From a virus, in the IMG/VR virus record IMGVR_UViG_3300009158_000031, positions 62,001 through 126,000 of that record: 64,000 nucleotides of DNA. One strand, written 5' to 3'. The first letter of the stretch is position 1; every line of letters starts with the position of its first letter. The position numbers were made by a program, and so were the translations under genes. Positions 52,221 through 59,445 of this stretch are shown here, piece after piece. Below the pieces are notes generated by a model that did not search any database, was not told the origin of the DNA, and worked only from the letters and a program-made list of their open reading frames with translations.

Positions 52221-52544
52221 TAATATAAACAAACGTTCTTTAAATTAACACAAACTTTAACAAGTGGTAAGCGGTCGAGTTACTTCGTTATCAGAAAAAC
52301 ACTCACCCATCATTCCCTTGATAAGATATTTTGATAGTAGTTATGCGTAGAGTTACATCGTAATCCAACTTCGCAAGAAGTTATTATACAATTAATTCTA
52401 TAAATGAAAACCAAAGATTGCGGTTCTTAATTGATCCACTATCACACGAATTTAAGCTTAGGCTTTTATTCAAAACCATCTCTACCCGGGATTCTCTATC
52501 AAACATTTTTACAAGGGATTTGCTTTCGAGCGAATCCCTTTTTT
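52221..52544 (+). ncRNA. Candidate non-coding RNA next to Ro60 (possible Y-RNA)
   Basis: No ORF in 52142-52574. The region ends in its own terminator 30 bases before the Ro60 gene. Visible elements: hairpin GGTAAgCG (52266-52273)/CGTTATC (52286-52292); near-duplicated GAGTTACTTCGTTATC (52277) and GAGTTACATCGTAATC (52350), 13 of 16 identical; GNRA-capped hairpin AACTTC-GCAA-GAAGTT (52367-52382); AAGC-TTAG-GCTT (52454-52465). AAGTGGTAAGC at 52262 looks like a tRNA D-arm. Bacterial Ro proteins are typically encoded beside a Y RNA, some tRNA-like. The exact ends are unknown. Confidence 0.5.
52513..52544 (+). terminator. Rho-independent terminator of the non-coding region
   Basis: AAGGGATT (52513-52520)/AATCCCTT (52533-52540), extended inward by a T-G and GC/GC pairs, loop TTTCGA, followed by TTTT. 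Confidence 0.85.
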
Positions 52545-52574
52545 ATTGAATTGAAATTAATATAAAATCGATAT

Positions 52575-54164
52575 ATGGCACGTTACAATCAAAAACCGAC
52601 AAATACAGTAGAAACTGTAACTAACCACCAAGGTGGAGTATCTGTAAAATTAGATCCTAAAATAGAGCTGGTAAGCATTCTAGCTAATGGATTCGATAAT
52701 ACCTATTACGAGAAATTGAGTGATCGAGAAATTCGATTTGCAGACTTAATTCAAGAAATCGCAAAGACCGATTTGGAATTCGTTGCAAAAGCTCTTGTAT
52801 ATACTCGTTCAGTAATGGGTCAACGATCAGTAACACATTTTGGATCCGTTGCTTTAGCATCCGAACTTTCAGGAAGTGAAATCGCAAAAAGATTTTTCTC
52901 TAAACGAGATCGTAAAGAAAATCAAGGTGGTATTGTATATCGCATTGATGATATGCTCGAAATTATGGCTTGCTATCAAGCTCTTAATCCCGGTAAACCA
53001 ATGCCTAACTCAATGAAAAAAGGTTTTCGAGATACTCTTGAATCATCCGATGCTTATGAGCTAGCTAAATATCAAGGTAAAGGAAGAACGGTTTCATTGG
53101 TTGACTTAATAAACCTAGTTCATCCAAAACCGAATATCAAAATGCAACCCATCTTTAAATCATTGATGGAAGGAACTCTTAAACAATTCAATACCGTTGA
53201 AGATAAGAATACCTCATCTGGTCAAGAAGTTGCAAAGAAAGTGAAAGAAGGAACCATCACTAAAGATGAAGCGGTGATCGAGCTAAAGGTTGCAAAGGAA
53301 TCGAATTATCGTGAGCTAATCACAACGAAGAAAATTGGTTATCTTGCTCTTTTAAGAAATGTTCGCAATATTCTCTCGAATTCAACCGAAGCAGATTTAA
53401 TCGATTCAGTTTGTGAAATGTTAACTAACAAAGGTGCAATTCACAAATCTCTAGTATTTCCATATCAAATCGATTTAGCAATGGAAATGATTATGGAAAC
53501 CGGATCTTCTACTAGTCGCAATCGAGTTATTAAAGCTCTTAATGATGCATATGAGCTATCAATTCCTAATATGGCTGAATTGGGAATGAGTGGTAGAACT
53601 GCAGTTGTACTTGATACATCTGGTTCTATGAATTCTCAAATTCGTTTAGCAAATAAAGCACACGGTTCTCAATCAGCACTTGATAAAGGCGGTTTAATCG
53701 CTGCAACTTTTGCTAAAGGTTTAAATGCCGATGTTTATGAATTCTCTAATACTTGTAAACGAGTAAATGTGAATCCATTAGATACCTCCAATACCATCAA
53801 AGAAAAGATTATTCGTCAAGGATCTCATGGTGGAACTGAATTTAATTCAATCTTCTCAACCCTAGAAAAAAATGGTGCATATGATCGAGTATTCATTATT
53901 TCCGATATGCAAGGAAGAGATGATATTATTAATGGTAATCAATGGTCATCCAAAGGAAAAAGTACATACTCAAATTACATATCTAAATTTGGTTCACCAC
54001 ATGTTTATACAATTGATCTTTGTAGTTATGGAACTACCATGTTCAAACCAAATAACAAAGTTTATCAGCTATTTGGATATTCATCAGAAATGTATGAGTT
54101 AGCTAAACGAATGGAAATTGATCCTAAAGCTCTTATCAAAGCGATTGAAGCTATTGTAATCTAA
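52575..54164 (+). CDS. Ro60 / TROVE-domain RNA-binding protein (Rsr-like)
   Basis: 529 aa, about the size of vertebrate Ro60 (538) and bacterial Rsr. The N-terminal TROVE ring of HEAT-like helices is recognisable: RFADLIQEIAKTDLEFVAKA, RSVTHFGSVALASELSG, LVDLINLVHPKP and LITTKKIGYLALLRNVRNIL. The C-terminal von Willebrand A domain has a MIDAS site VVLDTSGSMNSQ (about 345-356), THGGTEFNSIF-type loop (here SHGGTEFNSIF) and RVFIISDMQGRDD. Known Ro proteins bind misfolded RNAs and Y RNAs and work with exonucleases in RNA quality control. Ends in a strong terminator. A Ro gene in a phage is unusual. Confidence 0.88.
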   Translation: MARYNQKPTNTVETVTNHQGGVSVKLDPKIELVSILANGFDNTYYEKLSDREIRFADLIQEIAKTDLEFVAKALVYTRSVMGQRSVTHFGSVALASELSGSEIAKRFFSKRDRKENQGGIVYRIDDMLEIMACYQALNPGKPMPNSMKKGFRDTLESSDAYELAKYQGKGRTVSLVDLINLVHPKPNIKMQPIFKSLMEGTLKQFNTVEDKNTSSGQEVAKKVKEGTITKDEAVIELKVAKESNYRELITTKKIGYLALLRNVRNILSNSTEADLIDSVCEMLTNKGAIHKSLVFPYQIDLAMEMIMETGSSTSRNRVIKALNDAYELSIPNMAELGMSGRTAVVLDTSGSMNSQIRLANKAHGSQSALDKGGLIAATFAKGLNADVYEFSNTCKRVNVNPLDTSNTIKEKIIRQGSHGGTEFNSIFSTLEKNGAYDRVFIISDMQGRDDIINGNQWSSKGKSTYSNYISKFGSPHVYTIDLCSYGTTMFKPNNKVYQLFGYSSEMYELAKRMEIDPKALIKAIEAIVI

Positions 54165-54178
54165 TTTAATAACCTCAC

Positions 54179-54212
54179 AAAAGCTCGGATTCGCAAGTTT
54201 CCGAGCTTTTTT
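54179..54212 (+). terminator. Rho-independent terminator after Ro60
   Basis: Perfect 11-bp stem AAAAGCTCGGA/TCCGAGCTTTT followed by T-run; 12 bases before the smpB ATG. Confidence 0.85.
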
Positions 54213-54224
54213 AATTTGTACTCC

Positions 54225-54656
54225 ATGAAAAAAGAAATATACATACAAAATCGCAAAGCAAAATTTGATTATCATTTTATAGAACAATATGAAGCCGGTA
54301 TTGTATTATTTGGTACCGAAGTAAAGAGTATCAAAGCGGCTAAAGTGTCTTTAGTAGATTCATATTGTTTCTTTGATAAAGGTGAGTTATTTGTCAAATC
54401 AATGAATATAACTCCGGTTGACAAATCTTTCGTTCATGAACCAATGAGAATACGAAAACTTCTTCTACACAAAAAGGAACTTCGTAAATTAGAAAAGGGA
54501 CTTAATGATGGAATTACTATTATAGTAACTGCACTCAAATCCGTGAATGGAAAAATCAAATGTGGTATTGCATTAGCCAAAGGTAAGAAAGAATACGACA
54601 AACGAGAAACTATTAAGCAGAGAGAATCTGATCGATATGTTCGAGAAGAATGTTAA
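54225..54656 (+). CDS. smpB: SmpB, tmRNA-binding protein
   Basis: 143 aa from the ATG at 54225 (MKKEIYIQNRKAKFDY). Near-textbook SmpB: NRKAKFDYHFIEQYEAGIVL, GTEVKSIKAAKVSLVDSY, PMRIRKLLLHKKELRKL, GIALAKGKKEYDKRETIKQR. The C-terminal tail (ESDRYVREEC) is shorter than in host SmpB, which inserts a basic helix into the mRNA channel, so trans-translation may be altered. SmpB loads tmRNA onto stalled ribosomes. No tmRNA is visible in this window; it may act with the host tmRNA. Next gene is driven by early promoter PE3. Confidence 0.92.
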   Translation: MKKEIYIQNRKAKFDYHFIEQYEAGIVLFGTEVKSIKAAKVSLVDSYCFFDKGELFVKSMNITPVDKSFVHEPMRIRKLLLHKKELRKLEKGLNDGITIIVTALKSVNGKIKCGIALAKGKKEYDKRETIKQRESDRYVREEC

Positions 54657-54663
54657 TAAAGAT

Positions 54664-54728
54664 GTTAATAAGTTTTGAATCTTTTCCTCAAATAAATTTT
54701 TTTATTCCACAAAAAAGTATTATATTTA
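54664..54728 (+). promoter_or_regulatory. Early promoter PE3 (57-bp spacing class)
   Basis: GTTAATAAGTTTTGA (54664) ... ATTTTTTTATTCC (54696) ... TATATTTA (54721-54728), 26 bases before the ATG at 54755. Same 57-base spacing as PE1; last base of the -7 box is A instead of G. Confidence 0.78.
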
Positions 54729-54754
54729 TACTATAATTAATAATACAAATAACC

Positions 54755-55066
54755 ATGGAAAAACATAATCTTCTATTAACCGATTTAGAAACACGAGTTC
54801 TTGAAAATCTAATCGACAATCTTTATGCAGAACCCGGGTTTTCCGATGTAGACGCAAAAGATATTTCTCGTTCAACTGGAATTCCAACGAAATCCATTCG
54901 AGGTGTACTTTCATCACTCGTTAAAAAAGGAATCGTTCATCTAGAAGAAACCGATACATACGGTGCTTCTGAACAATTCGTTCTCATTTATTTAATGGAT
55001 TCACATTACTATCTCCATCCACAATGGAAGGAAGAATACGATTCACAAAGATATGGTCAAATATAA
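54755..55066 (+). CDS. Winged-helix regulator candidate (early)
   Basis: 103 aa. A MarR/winged-helix layout: LLTDLETRVLENLIDNLYAE, then helix-turn-helix SDVDAKDISRSTGIPTKSIR with recognition-type helix GVLSSLVKKGIVHLEE. The C-terminal third is acidic and aromatic (DSHYYLHPQWKEEY). Being first behind an early promoter, it may regulate early-to-middle transcription. Coupled to the next gene at 12-base spacing. Confidence 0.65.
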   Translation: MEKHNLLLTDLETRVLENLIDNLYAEPGFSDVDAKDISRSTGIPTKSIRGVLSSLVKKGIVHLEETDTYGASEQFVLIYLMDSHYYLHPQWKEEYDSQRYGQI

Positions 55067-55078
55067 AAACAAAACATT

Positions 55079-55813
55079 ATGCCAAAATTATTTAAAGTAG
55101 GAGGTTGTGTAAGAGATTCCTTTCTAGGAATTGATTCAAAAGATATCGACTTTACATTTGTTCTCGATAACCTTGAACAAACCGTCGAACATGGTTTTGC
55201 CGATATGGCAAAATGGATGAAAGATAAAGGATTTGTAATATTTCTATCAACTCCAGAAATGTTTACTATTCGAGCTAAATTTCCGAAAGGAGATACAAAC
55301 GAAGGTTTAGTCGCTGACTTCGTAATGGCTAGAAAAGAAATTGGTTATGTTGAAGGAACTAGACGTCCAATACTTGCATTAGGTACTTTGGAGGATGATC
55401 TTTTACGAAGAGATTTTACTCTTAATGCAATGGCTGTTGCAGAAGACGGAACGCTAATCGATCTATTCAACGGTAAAGAAGATCTTGAAAATGGTTTACT
55501 TAGAACTCCTCTTCCGGCTTCACAAACGATGATGGATGATCCATTAAGGTTCCTAAGAGCTTTAAGATTTTCCATCACTAAAGATTTTCAAATACATCCT
55601 TCTATATTTGTTGCTATGATGCAACCGGATATATTAGAAAAACTTAAACATGTAGTTTCTGCTGAAAGAATAAGAGATGAAGTTTACAAAATGATGAAAG
55701 CCGATACCATAAAAACTCTCGAGCTATTTGCAGTTGTAGAAGCCACTATACCTGGATTTATTGAATTAGTATTTAGTCGAGGTCTATGGTTAAAACCAAC
55801 ATTCGAATTATAA
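55079..55813 (+). CDS. CCA-adding enzyme / poly(A) polymerase-like nucleotidyltransferase
   Basis: 244 aa. Class II tRNA nucleotidyltransferase core: FKVGGCVRDSFLG (about 5-17), DIDFTFVL (catalytic D-x-D), then the basic R-R-D-F-T motif DLLRRDFTLNAMAV (about 107-120) and DDPLRFLRALRFS (about 153-165), PHPS-type helix, and AERIRDEVYKMM. Full bacterial enzymes exceed 400 aa; the body and tail domains are missing after residue about 215. The core needed for nucleotide addition is complete. Repair of tRNA or Ro-bound RNA 3' ends is possible, given the neighbours. No tRNA genes seen in the window. Confidence 0.82.
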   Translation: MPKLFKVGGCVRDSFLGIDSKDIDFTFVLDNLEQTVEHGFADMAKWMKDKGFVIFLSTPEMFTIRAKFPKGDTNEGLVADFVMARKEIGYVEGTRRPILALGTLEDDLLRRDFTLNAMAVAEDGTLIDLFNGKEDLENGLLRTPLPASQTMMDDPLRFLRALRFSITKDFQIHPSIFVAMMQPDILEKLKHVVSAERIRDEVYKMMKADTIKTLELFAVVEATIPGFIELVFSRGLWLKPTFEL

Positions 55814-55854
55814 TGGCAATTCCATCATAAAATAATAAAATTAAAACAAAACAA

Positions 55855-56298
55855 ATGGCGCAAGCACAAAAGAAAAAACCGGTAAGCAAAACAAAAGAGC
55901 TAACGGATATAGAAATTGCAAAGAAGATGATTAATATACATCAAAGTGCAATGGATCGTAAAATCGAATTTAACCTATCATTTGAATATGTTAAACGTAT
56001 GTTAGGATTCAAAACCTGTTATTATACAGGAGTAACATTTACTGAAGATGGACCTAATGCAAGATCATTCGATCGAATAGATTCCGATAAAGGTTATATT
56101 GAAGGTAACGTAGTTGCATGCACGATCGATATCAATGGAAAGAAAAGTAATTTAACCATTGATGAAATCGCTTGTCTTTACAACAAATTAGTAAAGACTA
56201 AAAAGGAACCAATCCATAAAGCATTTGATGAAGATCATGCAACGGATATGGTTCTAAATTCGATGGTTGTTGATATCGCTGAAAATCTAAATTGTTAA
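55855..56298 (+). CDS. HNH-like nuclease-fold protein
   Basis: 147 aa. Core CYYTGVTFTEDG followed by RSFDRIDSDKGYIEGNVVAC and a GKKSNLT end has the spacing of HNH/endonuclease-VII-type proteins (C-x2-C replaced by C-x-x-T; S-x-D-R-I-D-x-x-K-G-Y...G-N). Zinc cysteines are largely absent and the central His is not obvious, so activity is uncertain. Similar proteins occur in T4-like phages. Basic N-terminal tail. Confidence 0.55.
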   Translation: MAQAQKKKPVSKTKELTDIEIAKKMINIHQSAMDRKIEFNLSFEYVKRMLGFKTCYYTGVTFTEDGPNARSFDRIDSDKGYIEGNVVACTIDINGKKSNLTIDEIACLYNKLVKTKKEPIHKAFDEDHATDMVLNSMVVDIAENLNC

Positions 56299-56313
56299 TA
56301 ATTAACATAAACT

Positions 56314-56643
56314 ATGAAAAAATCAATTATGATGGTATTATTAGTAAGTAGCTTACTAAGTTTTACAAAAGTAAACGCACAATCTTTCAACAAAGAAACA
56401 AACTATAAATTGCAATTCAGTCCAACCATGATTGGAGCAATTGCTGGTGGAGGTTTTATCGTGGCAGGAATATTACAGAAACCTGATCGTAAATGGGTGA
56501 TAGATCAAAACAGTTATAATGCAACCGCTTATGGACAACCAGGTTATTGGCGAAATGAGCACATTTGGGAATCGCCGGGACGTATGGCTGCAATAATTTC
56601 TGGAGTAGCAATAATGGGTTTATCTATAACATTTAGTTTTTAA
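56314..56643 (+). CDS. Secreted / membrane protein with signal peptide
   Basis: 109 aa. A clear signal peptide (MKKSIMMVLLVSSLLSFTKV, cut near N-A-Q), then LQFSPTMIGAIAGGGFIVAGIL and a C-terminal hydrophobic segment (MAAIISGVAIMGLSITF), suggesting a periplasmic loop held by one or two membrane segments. With the next lipoprotein gene it makes an envelope pair. Such proteins in phages often block superinfection, but that is inference. Confidence 0.65.
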   Translation: MKKSIMMVLLVSSLLSFTKVNAQSFNKETNYKLQFSPTMIGAIAGGGFIVAGILQKPDRKWVIDQNSYNATAYGQPGYWRNEHIWESPGRMAAIISGVAIMGLSITFSF

Positions 56644-56653
56644 ACTTACAAAA

Positions 56654-56980
56654 ATGAAACTATTATCAACATTTATCCTATTAACCAGTATTTGCGTATC
56701 ATGTAATTCTGACTATCCATATATCATTAAAGAAACCAGAACAACCGATACAATACAATATCCGGTTGTTGAGTATACTAACAATATATCTTTTAAAGAA
56801 GATACTGCATTTTATGGGATTATAAAGGATTGTCAATTTAATTGTTATGTTATGGATATTTATAAGGAAAATGATTCGGTTACTGCATATGTAACAGAAT
56901 GTGGTCTTTATTTTTATTCGGATATCCCATATAGCATAGGAGATTCACTTTTTAAGTTTTCGTCACCTAAACATAATTAA
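56654..56980 (+). CDS. Lipoprotein
   Basis: 108 aa. Lipoprotein signal peptide MKLLSTFILLTSICVSCNSD with a lipobox ending at C17, so lipidation is expected. The mature part is Tyr-rich and acidic (FKEDTAFYGIIKDCQFNC, YVTECGLYFYSDIPY). A phage-coded outer-envelope lipoprotein suggests alteration of the host surface, such as superinfection exclusion; not shown by sequence. The ORF-free stretch to 57080 carries early promoter PE4. Confidence 0.7.
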   Translation: MKLLSTFILLTSICVSCNSDYPYIIKETRTTDTIQYPVVEYTNNISFKEDTAFYGIIKDCQFNCYVMDIYKENDSVTAYVTECGLYFYSDIPYSIGDSLFKFSSPKHN

Positions 56981-56997
56981 TCCATTATCTTTAAATT

Positions 56998-57052
56998 GTT
57001 AATAACTTTTTGTCAATAAATTTTTTTATTCCACAAAGATTTATTATATTTG
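56998..57052 (+). promoter_or_regulatory. Early promoter PE4 (47-bp spacing class)
   Basis: GTTAATAACTTT (56998) ... ATTTTTTTATTCC (57020) ... TATATTTG (57045-57052), 27 bases before the ATG at 57080. Same 47-base class as PE2. Confidence 0.8.
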
Positions 57053-57079
57053 TATATACAATTTAAACTATTTAAAATT

Positions 57080-57421
57080 ATGTACAAACACGAAGAAAAC
57101 CAATTAGATCCAAGAGATAAAGCTTTAGTTACTTACTCTCCCACTACAAAAAGATTTATTGTAGAAGCATCCTCTCTTAAAGGTTCTGGAATCGAACCAC
57201 AATATCATCCAGGTGTTCTTGGATCTTATTATTATTTATGGTTATGGTCAGAAAAACTACAAACGAGTATTCTTTACAAAGAAAAAAATGTAGTAAAATC
57301 ATCTGATGGTGAAATTATTGCAAATGTTTTTATTCCGGATTTTACTATGATTACTACGGATAAAGAACTAAAAGCTAGATCATTATCAAAAGAAACGGAA
57401 TTACACATCTTAAACGATTAA
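57080..57421 (+). CDS. Early protein, unknown function
   Basis: 113 aa from the ATG at 57080 (MYKHEENQLDPRDKAL); an upstream TTG at 57050 lies inside the promoter. Mixed charge with beta-strand-like stretches (TKRFIVEASSLKGSG, YYYLWLWSEKLQTSILY, VFIPDFTMITT). First gene behind PE4, so probably an early takeover protein. Confidence 0.65.
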   Translation: MYKHEENQLDPRDKALVTYSPTTKRFIVEASSLKGSGIEPQYHPGVLGSYYYLWLWSEKLQTSILYKEKNVVKSSDGEIIANVFIPDFTMITTDKELKARSLSKETELHILND

Positions 57422-57431
57422 TAATCTACAT

Positions 57432-57623
57432 ATGCAAAAACAAGTAATATACCTGCAAATAAGCAAATATCGTCGTTTGTATAACGATAATGTTCGAAAA
57501 TCTCTAGAAAGAATTGGAATCAAATATTCAGAAGTATCTACAAAATTCGGTTATCGATTAATGGTCAACGAATCAGATTTTTCGGCTGCATCTAGAGCAA
57601 TATTAAGCATTCCACTTAGATAA
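57432..57623 (+). CDS. Small hypothetical protein
   Basis: 63 aa, basic (MQKQVIYLQISKYRRLYNDN, RKSLERIGIKYSEV) with an SAASRAILSIP tail. Looks like a small two-strand, two-helix unit. Co-transcribed with the preceding early gene and upstream of RNase H. Not recognised. Confidence 0.55.
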   Translation: MQKQVIYLQISKYRRLYNDNVRKSLERIGIKYSEVSTKFGYRLMVNESDFSAASRAILSIPLR

Positions 57624-57657
57624 AAACATCATATAAAAATAATAAAACATTTATAAA

Positions 57658-58929
57658 ATGGTTGGTAAATACACTCTTATATTCGATGCAAATTTCTGGT
57701 TACACAAAACCTATTTCATCGGTCAAAAAATTAAACAAGGAAAACCTTTTAATTTCTTTGACGAACCCGAAGCCGATAAGAATTTGCTTCTTTGGAAACT
57801 TTCAGTAGACTTCGCTGCCGAAGTAAAACGTTTCGACGGAATCGTTAATCGTGTGGTTTACTGCATCGATTCATCTTCATGGCGTAAGGAATTCTTTCCA
57901 CAAGCCGAATACAAAGGAACTCGTAAAAAATCTAGCGAAATCAATTGGAATGCAATCTATCAAGTACATGATGAATTTGCTAAAGCTCTTGAATCTCTTG
58001 GTGTTACAATTTCTCGAGTACCTGGTGCTGAAGCCGACGATTTAATTTTCGCATGGTCAGCATTCCTTAATCAAAATGGTCAAAATGCCCTTATTATCTC
58101 TGGTGATAATGATTTACTTCAATTAACTAATCATGATACATCTGCTGGTACAAACACTATTTACTACAACAAATTCGATAAAGATATTCACGTCTTCCGA
58201 GGATTCGAAAAATGGTTAAATGAAGATGCTACTCAATCTGCACCAACGGATATTTTCAATCTTCCAGTAGATCTAATGTCTAATGTAAAACTGAATCTTC
58301 GAGATATCGTTCGTACTAATAAAATGAAAATCGATGAAGTAAATACTCTTGAATTCGTTTTCAAAAAAGTACTTATTGGTGATGCCGGCGATAATGTTTC
58401 GCCATTAGATACCAAGATTAAAGAAACTAAAAAAGGACCTATTACTTATCGAGTTACCGATAATCATGCTCGTCAAGTTCTAGATGAATTCAAAAGCGAT
58501 AAAGTATTTGTTAATCAATCTCACTTTTTTCAAGATGAATTCATCGAGGAAATCTGTACAATTGCTAAAAGAATAATCAAAATCGATAAACCTATCGAAG
58601 ATATTATTACCAAATGGAAACAAAACCGAGATCTAGTATTCTTACATAAGCGTTGTATCCCGGAAAGAGTAAACGGTCTTATGTTCGAAAATATCGAAAC
58701 TAAATGGAACAAATCACTTTCAGGTGCTTCAGTTCATGGTATTCAAGATAAAGATGCTATTCTTCGAGGAACTACATATTCAAAAGAAAAAACAGATTCA
58801 TTTAACGAATCAGGAGTTTTCAAAGCAATGAAAATTGAAGATATTATAAAAGGAAATCATGAAGTAACGGTAACTAAAACTCCGGCTGAAGGATTCAATG
58901 ATGATTTTTGGTCAAATCTAACTAAATAA
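57658..58929 (+). CDS. rnh: RNase H / 5'-3' exonuclease (FEN-like)
   Basis: 423 aa; T4 RNase H is 305 aa. Removes RNA primers and flaps behind the fork. FEN/PIN motifs: TLIFDANFWLHKTYF (D10 region), VVYCIDSSSWRKEFFP, PGAEADDLIFAW (about 121-132), LIISGDNDLLQLTNHD (about 145-160), VLIGDAGDNVSPL (about 240-252). An extra about 100 C-terminal residues end in FWSNLTK; a C-terminal gp32- or clamp-binding tail is possible. Preceded by an ACATCATATAAAA motif. Confidence 0.88.
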   Translation: MVGKYTLIFDANFWLHKTYFIGQKIKQGKPFNFFDEPEADKNLLLWKLSVDFAAEVKRFDGIVNRVVYCIDSSSWRKEFFPQAEYKGTRKKSSEINWNAIYQVHDEFAKALESLGVTISRVPGAEADDLIFAWSAFLNQNGQNALIISGDNDLLQLTNHDTSAGTNTIYYNKFDKDIHVFRGFEKWLNEDATQSAPTDIFNLPVDLMSNVKLNLRDIVRTNKMKIDEVNTLEFVFKKVLIGDAGDNVSPLDTKIKETKKGPITYRVTDNHARQVLDEFKSDKVFVNQSHFFQDEFIEEICTIAKRIIKIDKPIEDIITKWKQNRDLVFLHKRCIPERVNGLMFENIETKWNKSLSGASVHGIQDKDAILRGTTYSKEKTDSFNESGVFKAMKIEDIIKGNHEVTVTKTPAEGFNDDFWSNLTK

Positions 58930-58930
58930 T

Positions 58931-59200
58931 ATGAAACCTAAATTAAAAGAATTTACTACATTATTCGTAATACAAGTTATCTCATATTCTCTATTATGTA
59001 TAAACTTTAGAGCCGTTGCTCAAGCGCATTACATGCAATCAGCAATTACTGACTTTGTAATTGCGACTCTTTCGTTTTTTGTAATTCGTAAAATTGCTAA
59101 AAGTGAAGATACCTTTCATGGATGGGCAGGTTATGCTTTTGGAGGAGTAGTCGGTTCTTTCCTAGGAATATGGCTTTCTAAAATACTATTAGGATCATAA
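58931..59200 (+). CDS. Small membrane protein
   Basis: 89 aa. Three hydrophobic stretches: LFVIQVISYSLLCINF, ITDFVIATLSFFVI and a Gly-rich AGYAFGGVVGSFLGIWLSKILL. Inner-membrane protein of unknown role, starting 1 base after RNase H. Confidence 0.65.
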   Translation: MKPKLKEFTTLFVIQVISYSLLCINFRAVAQAHYMQSAITDFVIATLSFFVIRKIAKSEDTFHGWAGYAFGGVVGSFLGIWLSKILLGS

Positions 59201-59214
59201 AATAAAAAAAATAT

Positions 59215-59445
59215 ATGGCAGAAACAAATTTTCATTCAACTCGTAGAGGATCTAAATTCTACGATTTCGATATTCCTAAATTAACTGAGCAATTAGAAAG
59301 AATTGCAAATGCATTAGAAGGAAAAAATAAAATCGAAGAAAAACGATTAATTCTAGAACAGAAAAAATTACTTAAAGAAACCAAAGATGCCAGAGTTACC
59401 GGAAGTAGCGAGGACAGCAACGAGTCTACACCAGAGAATGTATAA
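59215..59445 (+). CDS. Small coiled-coil protein
   Basis: 76 aa. Central coil (IPKLTEQLERIANALEG, KRLILEQKKLLKET) with a Ser/Glu tail. Its 3' end overlaps the Fpg gene by 59 bases in another frame. Not recognised. Confidence 0.6.
   Translation: MAETNFHSTRRGSKFYDFDIPKLTEQLERIANALEGKNKIEEKRLILEQKKLLKETKDARVTGSSEDSNESTPENV

Noticed and set aside
52420-52440. T-arm-like GGTTCTTAATTGATCC as proof of a tRNA
   Set aside because: The stem does not pair across the middle (GGTTC with GATCC has a mismatch) and the loop is not the TTCRANY form.
52221-52544. tmRNA, because smpB is nearby and the region ends in a terminator
   Set aside because: No T-arm GGTTCGAxTCC near the 3' end, no pairing 5' and 3' acceptor strands, and no tag reading frame ending in Ala-Ala.
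55855-56298. HNH-like protein as a homing endonuclease responsible for the polymerase split
   Set aside because: It lies 32 kb from the split, is not inserted in a gene, and its catalytic His and zinc cysteines are doubtful.
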